Assembly: GCA_022823725.1 (NCBI GenBank)
Contig: JAJEHL010000015.1
Location: forward strand, 1 to 64,000
DNA from: Candidatus Latescibacterota bacterium
Lineage (GTDB): Bacteria > Latescibacterota > UBA2968
Direction: 5' to 3'
DNA length: 64,000 bases
Made by a program: the position numbers and the translations under genes. Below are positions 1 through 9,299 of the stretch, one piece after another (position 1 is the stretch's first letter; each line of letters opens with the position of its first letter). The notes under the pieces were generated by a model, which saw nothing but the letters and a program-made list of their open reading frames with translations, had not been told where the DNA came from and did no database searches.

Positions 1-115
1 AGATGCGTGCGCGGTTGATTTCTCGTGCGTTCTTATTCCCGCAACTTACAAAGGCTTCAAGGGCTTCGCGTTCTTGTCTGCTCAGCACAACGGGGGGTAG
101 GAACTTGCGACGCAT
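1..115 (-). CDS. IS630-family transposase, N-terminal fragment (runs off the window)
   Basis: Only the first 38 codons lie in the window. The reading frame starts at an ATG at 115 with an AGGAGG ribosome site at 123-128 and begins MRRKFLPPVVLSRQEREALE, continuing with a run of the type GNKNAREINRARI. That pattern (a short basic start, an E/A-rich helix, then an AREINRARIL-like helix) is typical of the helix-turn-helix start of IS630/Tc1-mariner-like transposases. The catalytic DDE part would lie to the left of base 1. I could not identify the terminal inverted repeat or the TA target duplication in the AT-rich bases that follow. The family call rests on a short stretch, so it is a moderate-confidence recognition. 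Confidence 0.6.
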   Translation of the reverse strand, partial: MRRKFLPPVVLSRQEREALEAFVSCGNKNAREINRARI

Positions 116-342
116 AGACAAACCTCCTGTTTGGCTTTTTATGTAGTCTATGATATCCCAACACAATTGGCAAATATTTTTTTTGACAGAGCACTAAGGA
201 CTACTTTTTAGATATAGTCAATTTATCGAGGAAAACAAGGGTTTTTTTTGCAGTTTACTATACTTTGGACAAGCAGTGTACAAATTCCCAAGAAGTTCAT
301 CTGAAGGTGATAATGGATCGCATTATTCAAATTTAAGACAAT
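116..342. other. AT-rich intergenic region beside the insertion sequence
   Basis: No convincing gene is present. The stretch holds long T runs (about 176-184 and 241-248) and is much richer in A+T than the flanking genes. It should contain the end of the insertion sequence whose transposase starts at 115, but no inverted repeat could be assigned because the other end is outside the window. Confidence 0.5.
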
Positions 343-912
343 CTATTTTACGGTGTATGTGCTCAGCATTGTGTCGCTGTATTTTTTTTCTCGGGAGAGG
401 GAGAGGTTGGGAAAGGATTTGGGTAGTGTTGTCTGAGAGGCGTGTTGGACGAGAATGCGGGCGTTGGGCGCGAGTATCGGAGTTGTTGCGAGGCGGGTGA
501 GTATGGCGCAGGACATGGGGTGTCCGTCTAATTGCTGGTGATAGGGGGGGTCGAGGTAGATGATGTCGAATATGGAACGCGACCGCGCGAGTTGGGGCAA
601 GAGTCTTTGCGCGGGACGCGCATAAAGCTGGATGCGGTCGTTGAGATGCCAATTGTCTATGAGTTGCGCGATGAAGCGGTTGCAACGGCGGTCGGGTTCA
701 TTGATGACCACATGCGCACCGCGGCTACAGGCTTCGAGGCCGATTTGGCCAGAACAGGCGAAGAGGTCGAGGAAATATTTGCCGCAGAGGATTTCGCCGA
801 GGGAAGAGAATAAGGCTTTTTTTACAAAGTCGGATGTGACGCGGGCATTGCCGTGCTTTTTGTTGTTAAAGGGGATGCGGCGGCCCTTAAATTCGCCAGA
901 GATGATGCGCAT
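343..912 (-). CDS. rsmD: 16S rRNA (guanine966-N2)-methyltransferase RsmD
   Basis: A 189-residue protein of the RsmD family, which methylates N2 of G966 in 16S rRNA using S-adenosylmethionine. It opens with MRIISGEFKGRRI, the usual RsmD start, followed by ARVTSDFVKKALFSSLG, a variant of the family's RPT..vReALFnil segment. The SAM-binding motif is FLDLFACSGQIGLEACSRG and the catalytic motif is IIYLDPPY near residue 120. Length matches the family (about 185-200). The gene follows the GWxTD protein by 11 bases on the same strand and is probably cotranscribed with it. The C-terminal third is less conserved than usual. Confidence 0.88.
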   Translation of the reverse strand: MRIISGEFKGRRIPFNNKKHGNARVTSDFVKKALFSSLGEILCGKYFLDLFACSGQIGLEACSRGAHVVINEPDRRCNRFIAQLIDNWHLNDRIQLYARPAQRLLPQLARSRSIFDIIYLDPPYHQQLDGHPMSCAILTRLATTPILAPNARILVQHASQTTLPKSFPNLSLSREKKYSDTMLSTYTVK

Positions 913-923
913 AAGAGCGTGTT

Positions 924-3407
924 TTAATTCCCATACCGGAAGCGCACTTCGCGTTCGACGCTCTTGCCACTGACCAGATCGGTTACGATGACTTCGAGTG
1001 CGTTGACCCCGGGTCTGACTTTGTTGAGTACGATTTCGACGTATTCGCGCTCGTCAACTTCGCGTCCGGTGCGTTCGTTGGAGATAGCCACCTGGGGTTT
1101 GCTGGTTCTAAAGATGGTTCGCAACCCCGTGGCCACAGCGCCAAATACGCCAACAGCGGGCATGGCACTGGAGCGAATGCGGTATTCGGTTTTGTAATTG
1201 GTTTGTCCAAAGGTGTCTTTGGTCAGATTGTAGATTTCAAAGTAGGCATAGACATTTTGCGTTGCGGCATAACTGCGCGTGGGAATGGGAATGATCCACA
1301 CGTCTTCTTTTTGAAATTTTGTCGCGCCTTCTTCCGCGATGTTCGAGGCCAGTTGAATTTCGCTGACTTGAAGCTCCGGGATTTGATAGTCTCTGACTGC
1401 GAGTTCTTGCCGGTAGAGTCCGGTGCGTCCAGAGACGAGGTCTTTCATTTGCACCTGGAGTTCGTATTTGCCGGGCGGTACCTGTGTCTTGATGATTTCA
1501 GGCACAAAAGTACCCTGTTCGGTTGTGTTGGGGACTTGCGCGCCGCGATACGCGAACTCATCGGTTGTGCGATAGATGGATGTGTGACCTTCATTTGCCA
1601 GCGCGACGGCCAATTGTACGTGTATGAAACTCGAATCGGCTTCTTGCTCAATTTCGACCTGTTCGGGCGGAATGCCGTAATAAATCTCGAGATTGGTTTG
1701 TCCATCGGGCCCGCGGAAGTGCGCCAGATCATAGTAAAAGTTGAGTATATCGCCGGGGAGTCCAGGGCGATAAAAATCGGGCGAAGTCGATACGGCTTGC
1801 TGGTAGATGACTTCGGGTGTGTGTTCGGTCATGCGGGCGATATAAGCGATGGCGTCGGGATCTTCGGTCGTGGCTTCGGGCAATGGGGCAAAGTCATAGC
1901 GTCCATTGCCCATTTCGTCGGTAAATGTAATCTCTATGCCCCCATTGAGTTGAATATAGGTCCAGGTTTCCCAGGGCACGGTATCAATTTCATTGCCAAT
2001 GGTAATGGGTGCGTATCGGCCAAATTGTAAGCGGGTGTTGAGTTGTCCCGTTTGCTCATCGAGGACGCTTTCGATGGTGCCATCGCGTTCAAATGGATTG
2101 CGCTCAAAACCGAGTCTGAAATTCGCAGCTTCGCCGCCTTCGGCCTCGGGAAGTTCGGTCATACTTTCATCGGCAGCTTCGCCAGCTTCTTCGGACGTAA
2201 AATTTTCGTCAGCTAATATGTCGGAAGGGGAGTCCGGATCAAAGAGAGTGCCTGTCTCGCTGCTGGTGCGAATGGGAAAGACGGGACCTGTGAAGGTGAA
2301 AAAGGCCGCTTCAGGACCGTAGATGTCAACGGCCATCTGCGTGCGCACGCGCTCTACTTCGGCGGTTTGAACAAAATTGCGGTCGTTGGAGCGCGAGCGG
2401 TAGTCGGGTTCGCCATATCGAATGTAAACGGCGCCTCGCTCATCCCAGGGATAGACATTGGATGAAAAATAGGTGCGTGCATACCATGTGCGGCGGTAGT
2501 GTTCGATGACGCGCTCGTTGAGTTTGGTGAGGATATCGGGATCGCGCCGTGCCCAGAATTGTTCGCGATATGCCTGTTGTTCGGGTCCCGGTGTGGTGGC
2601 GTGGTATTCTTCGAGTTCTGTGTCTGAGGCAACGTAGGAAATATTGGTGTAATGTGCGCGTTCACTACCTTCGGTGTTGGCGAGATAACGCTCGAAGAGT
2701 TCGAGGGCTTTTTGCGCCTCGTCGTTGTAAAAATGACCCTGTGCCACAATGGGTAAGAGATGAACGACGTCGGGATTTGCCGAGAGATAGGGGGCAATAT
2801 GTTCGAGAATTTTGTCAAATGCTTTGGCCTGTACACAGGCTAAACCGTAATAATAGAGGCCCTCGGGGTTATCGGGTTCGAGTTCGACGTATTTCTGATA
2901 ATACTGCATGGCCTTGGTGTGGTCTTCTTGAAATCGCTCATAGACTTCGCCGAGCAAGCGATAGGCCGGGCCGTAGTTGGGATTGAGTTTGGTGGCGCGC
3001 TTGGCTTCGCGAATGGCTCTGCGGAAATTGTAATAAGATTGCATCCCCCGCGTGGGTGCTTCGGCATACGTAAGGCCAAGCCCGACATAGGCTTCGACGA
3101 GATTTTTGTCGAGTTTTTTGGCTGTTTTGAAGGCGTCTTCAGCTTCTTTGTATTCTTTGCGTTTGAGATGGATATAACCCAGTTGGGAATACACATGGGC
3201 GTCTTCGGGAAAGTTTTCTAAAATCCGTTGGAGAGTCGCCATGGCCTCGTTGATTTCACCATCTTGAATCTGACGCTGACCCAGGGCAAACATCGTATTT
3301 CGATAGGCTTTGTCTTGTTGAGGTGTTTCATCTTCTTCGGCAAAAAGAGGCAGTGCAATGCAAAAGGCACAGCAGACAACCATCCAAAACCGCAATCCTA
3401 TTTTCAT
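924..3407 (-). CDS. Secreted TPR and GWxTD-domain protein
   Basis: An 827-residue exported protein. I start it at the ATG at 3407, because MKIGLRFWMVVCCAFCIALP followed by LFAEED is a clear signal peptide preceded by a GGGAGA ribosome site; a longer frame upstream adds 27 residues without signal character. Residues of about 35-240 are tetratricopeptide repeats (ALGQRQIQDGEINEAMATLQ, then QLGYIHLKRKEYKEAEDAF, and others). Around 255-330 follows a GWxTD-type domain: FWARRDPD, then a helix ending in TYFSS, then RGAVYIRYGEPD; the name-giving GWxTD is replaced by PWDER. The rest is beta-rich. GWxTD proteins are common in Gemmatimonadota, Latescibacterota and Bacteroidota-related phyla, and their function is unknown; a periplasmic scaffold is only a guess. 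Confidence 0.85.
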   Translation of the reverse strand: MKIGLRFWMVVCCAFCIALPLFAEEDETPQQDKAYRNTMFALGQRQIQDGEINEAMATLQRILENFPEDAHVYSQLGYIHLKRKEYKEAEDAFKTAKKLDKNLVEAYVGLGLTYAEAPTRGMQSYYNFRRAIREAKRATKLNPNYGPAYRLLGEVYERFQEDHTKAMQYYQKYVELEPDNPEGLYYYGLACVQAKAFDKILEHIAPYLSANPDVVHLLPIVAQGHFYNDEAQKALELFERYLANTEGSERAHYTNISYVASDTELEEYHATTPGPEQQAYREQFWARRDPDILTKLNERVIEHYRRTWYARTYFSSNVYPWDERGAVYIRYGEPDYRSRSNDRNFVQTAEVERVRTQMAVDIYGPEAAFFTFTGPVFPIRTSSETGTLFDPDSPSDILADENFTSEEAGEAADESMTELPEAEGGEAANFRLGFERNPFERDGTIESVLDEQTGQLNTRLQFGRYAPITIGNEIDTVPWETWTYIQLNGGIEITFTDEMGNGRYDFAPLPEATTEDPDAIAYIARMTEHTPEVIYQQAVSTSPDFYRPGLPGDILNFYYDLAHFRGPDGQTNLEIYYGIPPEQVEIEQEADSSFIHVQLAVALANEGHTSIYRTTDEFAYRGAQVPNTTEQGTFVPEIIKTQVPPGKYELQVQMKDLVSGRTGLYRQELAVRDYQIPELQVSEIQLASNIAEEGATKFQKEDVWIIPIPTRSYAATQNVYAYFEIYNLTKDTFGQTNYKTEYRIRSSAMPAVGVFGAVATGLRTIFRTSKPQVAISNERTGREVDEREYVEIVLNKVRPGVNALEVIVTDLVSGKSVEREVRFRYGN

Positions 3408-3575
3408 GGTATTCTCCCGATGGAAAAGTCGGAGGACCAGATGTGTTTTAGTATTCGTTAAAATATTGTAAGAACAGGTCTTTGTCAATAGGTTCCAATC
3501 AGTTAAACATCGTACATGAGACTATGTTGATAACGCTTGACTGATGGGGCGGTTCCGATTTTTGCGATTCTGTAC

Positions 3576-3605
3576 TTGACCCCCCAAAAAGAAGAGTCTT
3601 ATGTT
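3576..3605 (+). promoter_or_regulatory. Putative sigma70-type promoter for the beta-barrel protein gene
   Basis: TTGACC at 3576-3581 and TATGTT at 3600-3605 are separated by 18 bases. The predicted start of transcription lies near 3612, about 38 bases before the ATG at 3650, which has its own AGGGGGA ribosome site. Based only on hexamer similarity. Confidence 0.4.
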
Positions 3606-3649
3606 GAAGCAACGGACAAAAGAGGATCTAAACCATTTAGGGGGATTTA

Positions 3650-4972
3650 ATGCGGTATCAATTTTGTTGGATTGTCGCGTTTTGGGGGCTGATTCTTGAA
3701 GGTGTTTCGGCAGATGCAATACCGGGAATTCCATTGGACTTGTCTGCGATACTGGGCTCTGTAACGGTTGAGCAGGAGCAGAGGCAACGCTATAATATAC
3801 AGCCTCGCATACGCATGGGGGACTTGTCTGCGGCTTTTGATCTGGAGATTTTTTTGGATCATGAAGGGCGTATTCGGGACAGTGGCTGGGATTTTTCGAG
3901 TCGCCGAAGAGGGGTGGAGAGTCTGTTGCGAAAAATTCACTACGTGCGCTATGGGGATATCGATGATCGCAATCGGCGGTTGTCTCTGCACGTCGGTGCT
4001 TTGGAATGGGTGACATTGGGCACGGGGCTGGTGATGCGCAACTATCGCAATACGCACGGTTCGCCGGGAATAAAACGCGCGGGTTTGGACATGAGAATTC
4101 GCCATATTTTTCGGGGTTTGACAGTGCGCACCCTGATCGGAAATTTGCTGGATATAGAAGGCGGTGGACCGGTTTTTGGGGGGCGCGCCGAATTTCAACC
4201 GGTTCCGCTATTGGATATGGGCGTCACGGCAGTTGTGGATGCGGATCAACTCAGTGGCTTGCCAGATTCAATTCGCGCAGGTCTGCCGCGCGATACATTT
4301 GCGGCTGCGAGTGTCGATGTGGGCTATCCCTTTATCGATAGGCGGCATCTAAGGGCGAGGCTATATGCGGCCGCTGGGCGAATTCTGGATGAGGATAGTG
4401 GTACGGGTCTCGCTTTGCCCGGTGTTATGGTTGATGCAGGACCGGCGCGATTGCAGGCGGAGTATCGATGGGTGAGCGGTCGGTTTCAGCCCGGGCATTT
4501 CGACGCGCTCTACGATGTTAATCGCGCACTTGTCGATCCGCGTACAGGGGCTATCACAACGCGCGAAGCCACGTTGCAGTCCGGGTCGATGCGAGGGGTG
4601 TTTGGCAGTGCGCTTGTGAGATTTTACGGCATTTTTGTGGCAAGTGGGTCCTATCAGCACTTGCGCGGAGATGCCGGAGGTGCACAGATTGTGGAAGGCC
4701 GCGCGGGTATGATACCAGAATTTTTAAAACAGATGCCCAAATTAAAAAAAGTGACACGGGCAGAGGGTTATTTTGAGAAGCGCTTTCAGAACATCAGCCT
4801 GAAAAATTTATTCGATGGCACGCCCAATACGCGGTTTGGATATGTGGTTGCGCTGGAACCCGTAAAGAATACGGTGGTGATAATGGAGGCTGAATTTACT
4901 TATTTGCCAGATGGCACTGGCGGATTTAAGCGCGAACGGATTTTGAATATTCAGACAAAGATAGAACTTTGA
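3650..4972 (+). CDS. Putative outer-membrane beta-barrel protein, unknown function
   Basis: A 440-residue protein with an N-terminal hydrophobic stretch (MRYQFCWIVAFWGLILEGVS, probable signal peptide) and then alternating hydrophobic/polar strands rich in Gly, Arg and aromatic residues, such as LHVGALEWVTLGTGLVMRNY and LRARLYAAAGRIL. The C-terminus ends in short amphipathic strands (NTVVIMEAEFTYLPD, ILNIQTKIEL). This pattern suggests a beta-barrel or a large beta-sheet surface protein. I do not recognise a named family. The gene is divergent from the GWxTD gene and convergent with glyQS, whose stop lies 5 bases beyond this gene's end, and it has its own plausible promoter and a good ribosome site (AGGGGGA). 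Confidence 0.7.
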   Translation: MRYQFCWIVAFWGLILEGVSADAIPGIPLDLSAILGSVTVEQEQRQRYNIQPRIRMGDLSAAFDLEIFLDHEGRIRDSGWDFSSRRRGVESLLRKIHYVRYGDIDDRNRRLSLHVGALEWVTLGTGLVMRNYRNTHGSPGIKRAGLDMRIRHIFRGLTVRTLIGNLLDIEGGGPVFGGRAEFQPVPLLDMGVTAVVDADQLSGLPDSIRAGLPRDTFAAASVDVGYPFIDRRHLRARLYAAAGRILDEDSGTGLALPGVMVDAGPARLQAEYRWVSGRFQPGHFDALYDVNRALVDPRTGAITTREATLQSGSMRGVFGSALVRFYGIFVASGSYQHLRGDAGGAQIVEGRAGMIPEFLKQMPKLKKVTRAEGYFEKRFQNISLKNLFDGTPNTRFGYVVALEPVKNTVVIMEAEFTYLPDGTGGFKRERILNIQTKIEL

Positions 4973-4977
4973 GTCGT

Positions 4978-7900
4978 TTAAAATCCCTCAAACTGACTCA
5001 GGTCTGCAATGCCGTCGGGCAGGGCGGCGATGTGCTGAGCAAGGGCGAGACGCGATTGCTTGAGGTCGGGGTCATCGACCATGATGAGCACGTCTTCGAA
5101 GAAGCGGTTGATGGGGTCGCGCAGTTCGACCATGACCTGAATCAGGGCGGTGAGTTTGTCGTCGGCTGCGTCCATTGTTTTGCGCGCGGTGAGATAGGCT
5201 TTGTGCAGTGCTCTGGTGGCTTCTTCGGGGTCGCGGTCGGGATTGAGGTCGTATTGTTCCGAGAGGTCGCGCACAATGCGTTTGCACCGCGCATGGGCGT
5301 GCAGGATATCGAGCCATTGGTCGGAATGGATTTGCGCGGTAAATGCCCGGGCGATCCGCTGGATTTGATAGGGGTCGTCCAGATTTTCCGCAATCGCAGC
5401 GGAAATCGCGTCGTGGCGCAGGCCCTCGTCGCGCAAGACGACTTCGAGGCGGCGGATGATGTAGTCAAAGGCTTCGTCGAGGGCTTCTCGTTTGACTACA
5501 ACGGGCAAGTGATTGGCGGCTACATTGAGGCCCTGACGCAGTGAAAAGTGTATTTTGTAACCGAGGAGATTGGAGAGCAGGCCCAGGGTATCGCGCCTGA
5601 GACCATAGGGGTCGGCATTTGATCGGGGTTTGATGCCCACGCCAAAAAGACCGGCGAGGCTGTCGAGACGGTCGGCTATTGAGACGGCGAGGCCGGGTTG
5701 TGTTTGGGGCAGGGAGTCGCCCGGAAAGCGCGGATGATAATGGTCTTCAATGGCGCGCGCAACGGCTTTCGTTTCGCCGGAAGACAGGGCGTAGTAGCGT
5801 CCCATGATGCCTTGCAGAGAGGTCATTTCAACGACCATGCTGGTCGCCAGGTCGGCTTTGCACAATACGGCTGCACGCAGAGCCGTTTTTTTATTTTCTC
5901 CCTGAAGTTCAAGCGCATCAGATAGGTCGTTGACGAGTTTTTCAACGCGGCGGGTTTTGTCGCGCATAGAGCCGAGTTTTTCTTGAAAGGTGAGGGTGTC
6001 CAGGCGCGACAGAAAGTCTCCGAGTTTTTTGTTTGTGTCGTCTTCGTAAAAGAATCTGGCGTCGGCATATCGGGCGCGTATGACGTTTTCATTGCCTTTG
6101 ACGACGAGGTCGGGGTCGTCGGGTAGCCCATTGCACACGGTGATGAAGTTGGGTTTGAGGTTGTCTTTTTCGTCGAGTAATGGGAAATATCGTTGGTGTT
6201 TTTTCATGACGGCGATGAGCATTTCGCGGGGTAGGGAAAGGTGTGCGCTTTCAAAGGTGCCACAAAGCGCGTGCGGGGCTTCGACGAGGTCGGTGACTTC
6301 GTCAATCAGGTCGGGGTCGTCGGGCACGTTGCCGTCGATTTGTCGGGCTACTGTTTCGACTTGTTGTTTGATGGCTTCCCGCCGTTTGTCGCGGTTGACT
6401 ACGATGCCGTGTTTTTGCATTTGCGCGCGATAGTCAGAAGCAGAAGCGATTTCGATTTCTGCATTGGAGCGCAGCCCGCGGCTCGTGCGTCCTGCTGTTG
6501 CGCGCGCATAGGTGAATGGGATGATTTGATCGCCAAAGAGGGCGACAATCCAGCGGAGGGGACGCGGATATGCAATGTCGTCGGAATCCCAGCGCATGGT
6601 TTTGCCAAAGCTGAGTTTGGCGATGAGTTCGGGTAGCAGTTCAGAGAGGATTTCCTGGGTTTTGCGCCCGTAAATGGTGATGCCCGCCCAGACGTAGTCG
6701 TCGCGCTGTTCAACGTCTGATGGATCAATGCCCTGTCCGCGGGCAAATCCCTGAAGTGCTCGGGTGGGATTGCCGCCATTGTCATAGGCGATGCGGATGG
6801 CTGGTCCGCGCGCTTGTTTGTTTTCATCGGGTTGCCGTCCCAGCAGATTTTTGACGATGGCATATTGTCTGCGCGGCGTACCGCTGACTTCGATGCTGTC
6901 GTACGTGAGATTTGCTTCGCCGAGGTGTTCGGGTAGCAAATTTTCGAGTTGTGCTATGGCACTGACCACATCGGCAGGAGGCAGTTCTTCAGAGCCGATT
7001 TCGAGCAAGAGGTCGGCAGTATCTACTTCGGGCAGGTCTTCGGGTTTGGATACTGGTGAGGACTTGTCCTTTAATGGTTTTATGAGGGGCCTGCCCCTTG
7101 ATGATTCTACAAGGGGATGTCCCTGGTCTTCGCGCTGTTTGAGATATGCTTCGGCTATTTGGCGCGATAGGTCGCGCATTTGGGCGAAGAAACGGGCGCG
7201 TTCGGTTACGCCAATTGCGCCGCGCGTGTCGAGCAGATTAAAGGTGTGCGAGCAGCGAATGACGTAGTCGTGTGCGGGGATGACGAGGTCGCGGTCGAGG
7301 GCTGCCTGGGCTTCGGCTACAAAGATGTCGTACATGGATTTGAGACGGTTGACGTCGGCCCAGTAGAATTCGTAGTTGCAGTATTCTATTTCTTGTTTTT
7401 TGAGGATGTCGCCATAAGTTACCGTGTCATTCCACTGTAGTTTCCAGACTTCATCGACGCCCTGGAGATACATGGCAATGCGTTCGAGGCCGTAGGTGAT
7501 TTCAACGGCAACGGGGTCGAGTTGCATGCCACCCGCTTGTTGGAAATAGGTAAATTGCGTGATTTCCATGCCGTCTAACCACACTTCCCAGCCGAGGCCC
7601 CATGCTCCCAGAGCGGGGGATTCCCAGTTGTCTTCGACAAAGCGGATGTCGTGTGCTTTGCAATTGAGTCCCAGAGTTTCGAGGCTTTTGAGATACAGTT
7701 CCTGTGGGTTGCCGGGGTCGGGTTTGAGTATGACCTGGTACTGGGTGTGCATTTGCATGCGGTTGGGGTTTTCACCAAAGCGCCCATCGTCGGGGCGATA
7801 GGAGGGTTCAGTGTATGCCACGTTCCAGGGTTCGGGTCCGAGTACGCGCAATACTGTGGCGGCGTTCATGGTGCCCGCGCCCACTTTTTCGCTGTAGGGT

Positions 7901-7980
7901 TGCCAGATTATACAGCCGTTGTCGGCCCAGAAGCGCTCGAGGCGCATGATCAGATCTTGAAAGTTCAGGTGGTTGCTCAC
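4978..7980 (-). CDS. glyQS: Glycyl-tRNA synthetase, alpha and beta subunits fused in one chain
   Basis: A 1000-residue protein that charges tRNA-Gly. Residues 1 to about 300 match the alpha (GlyQ) subunit: [46 protein letters not shown] and the stretch from [19 protein letters not shown] onward. After a linker of about 30 residues the beta (GlyS) subunit begins at [17 protein letters not shown] and runs to the end, with the family's [11 protein letters not shown] and FGKTMRW segments and a C-terminal anticodon-binding region. The frame is open across the joint, so the two usual genes are one. I choose the GTG at 7980 ([11 protein letters not shown]) with GAGG upstream; an in-frame TTG at 8019 gives 13 more residues. 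Fused GlyQS is known in chlamydiae and plant organelles but is uncommon. Confidence 0.93.
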   Translation of the reverse strand: MSNHLNFQDLIMRLERFWADNGCIIWQPYSEKVGAGTMNAATVLRVLGPEPWNVAYTEPSYRPDDGRFGENPNRMQMHTQYQVILKPDPGNPQELYLKSLETLGLNCKAHDIRFVEDNWESPALGAWGLGWEVWLDGMEITQFTYFQQAGGMQLDPVAVEITYGLERIAMYLQGVDEVWKLQWNDTVTYGDILKKQEIEYCNYEFYWADVNRLKSMYDIFVAEAQAALDRDLVIPAHDYVIRCSHTFNLLDTRGAIGVTERARFFAQMRDLSRQIAEAYLKQREDQGHPLVESSRGRPLIKPLKDKSSPVSKPEDLPEVDTADLLLEIGSEELPPADVVSAIAQLENLLPEHLGEANLTYDSIEVSGTPRRQYAIVKNLLGRQPDENKQARGPAIRIAYDNGGNPTRALQGFARGQGIDPSDVEQRDDYVWAGITIYGRKTQEILSELLPELIAKLSFGKTMRWDSDDIAYPRPLRWIVALFGDQIIPFTYARATAGRTSRGLRSNAEIEIASASDYRAQMQKHGIVVNRDKRREAIKQQVETVARQIDGNVPDDPDLIDEVTDLVEAPHALCGTFESAHLSLPREMLIAVMKKHQRYFPLLDEKDNLKPNFITVCNGLPDDPDLVVKGNENVIRARYADARFFYEDDTNKKLGDFLSRLDTLTFQEKLGSMRDKTRRVEKLVNDLSDALELQGENKKTALRAAVLCKADLATSMVVEMTSLQGIMGRYYALSSGETKAVARAIEDHYHPRFPGDSLPQTQPGLAVSIADRLDSLAGLFGVGIKPRSNADPYGLRRDTLGLLSNLLGYKIHFSLRQGLNVAANHLPVVVKREALDEAFDYIIRRLEVVLRDEGLRHDAISAAIAENLDDPYQIQRIARAFTAQIHSDQWLDILHAHARCKRIVRDLSEQYDLNPDRDPEEATRALHKAYLTARKTMDAADDKLTALIQVMVELRDPINRFFEDVLIMVDDPDLKQSRLALAQHIAALPDGIADLSQFEGF
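7056..7126. repeat. Three spaced palindromes encoding the GlyQ-GlyS linker
   Basis: Three short dyads follow each other at a spacing of about 27 bases: AGGACTTGTCCT (7059-7070), AGGGGCCTGCCCCT (7085-7098) and AGGGGATGTCCCT (7112-7124). On the coding strand they give the linker as three roughly nine-residue units: [18 protein letters not shown] and [10 protein letters not shown] multiple of nine codons keeps the frame open. It looks like a palindromic repeat element captured inside the gene, exactly where the alpha and beta subunits are joined. Confidence 0.6.
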
Positions 7981-8078
7981 GGTTGGTTCCTCGGTTGGTG
8001 GTTCGTGGTCAAAGGCCAAATGATACCCTGATTTTGGGTTTGTGTCAACTTGTGGTCGGTTTCAAGCGTTTTTTCCTC

Positions 8079-8107
8079 TTGCAAAAGCCCATTTTCTGGT
8101 CTATATT
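8079..8107 (+). promoter_or_regulatory. Putative sigma70-type promoter of pyrB
   Basis: TTGCAA (8079-8084) and TATATT (8102-8107) with a 17-base spacer. Transcription would start near 8114, giving a leader of about 77 bases that holds a short reading frame and the hairpin at 8148-8179. Hexamer match is 4 of 6 and 5 of 6. Confidence 0.45.
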
Positions 8108-8116
8108 TTGGGACAA

Positions 8117-8143
8117 ATGACGACTGGGCAAAACAAATATTGA
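8117..8143 (+). other. Possible 8-residue leader peptide of pyrB
   Basis: An ATG at 8117 opens a frame reading MTTGQNKY and stopping with TGA at 8141-8143, five bases before the terminator-like hairpin. There is no clear ribosome site, and the ATG lies within a few bases of the predicted transcription start. A ribosome stopping here would cover the left arm of the hairpin, which is how leader-peptide attenuation works in other pyr operons, but nothing in the peptide itself points to pyrimidines. Confidence 0.25.
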
Positions 8144-8147
8144 ATAC

Positions 8148-8179
8148 AAACGCTCCCTCATAAGGGGGCGTTTTTTTTT
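8148..8179 (+). terminator. Attenuator-like intrinsic terminator in the pyrB leader
   Basis: A 10-base-pair stem (8148-8157 with 8164-8173, one G-U pair) closes a 6-base loop TCATAA and is followed by an uninterrupted T run to 8179. The T run abuts the GGAGG ribosome site (8180-8184) of pyrB. The upstream neighbour glyQS is divergent, so there is no plus-strand gene for it to terminate; it must act on the pyrB transcript itself. Confidence 0.75.
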
Positions 8180-8190
8180 GGAGGTAAGAT

Positions 8191-9117
8191 ATGGATAATC
8201 TGTTTCACGTAATTGAGGCGCAGCAATTTAGTCGAGATATCATGAATGAGATTTTTGGTGTGACGCGAGAGATGGAGAATGTGGTCAGCCGCTATGGTTC
8301 GAATCTTTTGAATCGGCGGATTATGGCGACTTTGTTTTACGAACCGAGTACGCGCACGCGGTTGTCTTTTGAAGCGGCGATGTATCGCCTGGGTGGCGAG
8401 GTGATTACTACAGAGAGCGCGCGGGAGTTTTCATCGGCTGCAAAGGGTGAGACGCTGGAGGATACGATCCGTATTGTAGAGGGGTATTCCGATGTGATTG
8501 TGTTGAGGCACTACGAGGGCGGCTCTGCACGGCGGGCAGCAGATGCGTCGTCGATTCCCATTATCAATGCGGGTGACGGGCCTGGGCAGCATCCCACGCA
8601 GGCGCTTTTGGATGTGTACACGATTCAGAAGGAGATCGGCAGGTTAGATGGTATTCATGTGGCATTGGTCGGCGATCTGGCAAATGGTCGGACGGCGCGG
8701 TCACTGGCTTATTTGTTGACAAAGTACGAAGATGTGAAGTTGTATTTTGTGGCGCCAGATATGGTGCGTATGAGAGATGATATCAAGGGGTATCTGATAG
8801 AACACGGGGTGGCGTTTGAGGAAGAAGACGATCTGATGAGCGTGATGTCGAAGGTGGATGTGGTGTATCAGACGCGGATTCAACGGGAGCGGTTTGGCGA
8901 TCGGATACAAGATTACGAGCGAGCGCGGGGAAAGTATATTATCGATGTGGAGACGATGTCGGCGCTTTCAGAGAATGCGATTGTGATGCATCCCCTGCCC
9001 CGGGTTGATGAGATTGATCCGGCTGTTGATACAGATCCCCGCGCTGCGTATTTTCGCCAGGCACATAACGGTGTTTTTATTCGCATGGCGCTGTTGCAGA
9101 TGGTGTTGGACGTATAA
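8191..9117 (+). CDS. pyrB: Aspartate carbamoyltransferase, catalytic subunit
   Basis: A 308-residue enzyme that joins carbamoyl phosphate and aspartate in the first committed step of pyrimidine synthesis. The carbamoyl phosphate motif FYEPSTRTRLSFE lies near residue 50, INAGDGPGQHPTQALLD near 130, and HPLPR with the following acidic stretch near 267. Length matches the catalytic chain of the PyrB family. The ATG at 8191 has GGAGG at 8180-8184. No pyrI regulatory subunit gene follows, so feedback control through PyrI is not visible here; the leader hairpin may provide control instead. Confidence 0.95.
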   Translation: MDNLFHVIEAQQFSRDIMNEIFGVTREMENVVSRYGSNLLNRRIMATLFYEPSTRTRLSFEAAMYRLGGEVITTESAREFSSAAKGETLEDTIRIVEGYSDVIVLRHYEGGSARRAADASSIPIINAGDGPGQHPTQALLDVYTIQKEIGRLDGIHVALVGDLANGRTARSLAYLLTKYEDVKLYFVAPDMVRMRDDIKGYLIEHGVAFEEEDDLMSVMSKVDVVYQTRIQRERFGDRIQDYERARGKYIIDVETMSALSENAIVMHPLPRVDEIDPAVDTDPRAAYFRQAHNGVFIRMALLQMVLDV

Positions 9118-9133
9118 AAAAAGCAATAGGCCA

Positions 9134-9162
9134 TTGACAACAGATGGCAAATCCGATAAAAT
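9134..9162 (+). promoter_or_regulatory. Strong sigma70-type promoter of the TonB receptor operon
   Basis: TTGACA (9134-9139) and TAAAAT (9157-9162) with a 17-base spacer, one mismatch in twelve from the consensus. Transcription would start near 9169 and leave an untranslated leader of about 130 bases before the ATG at 9300. Confidence 0.65.
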
Positions 9163-9299
9163 TTTTTGCTTGTATTCCCAAATAACTATTTGCTGGGGTA
9201 GAAATGGAGGTTGCTCGGAAATAGATTAAAATTGTGGGAGAGAAGGTGTTCTCGACGAACTGTTCATCAAGAGATTTGGTTGTCAGTGAAGGAGGCGTT

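Noticed and set aside
1203-2030. A 275-codon plus-strand frame inside the GWxTD gene
   Set aside because: Antisense to the signal-peptide-bearing GWxTD protein, with no ribosome site and no recognisable motif.
7056-7126. The spaced palindromes in glyQS as a CRISPR array
   Set aside because: Units are palindromes of varying sequence, spacers are about 13 bases, there are only three, and the region is coding.
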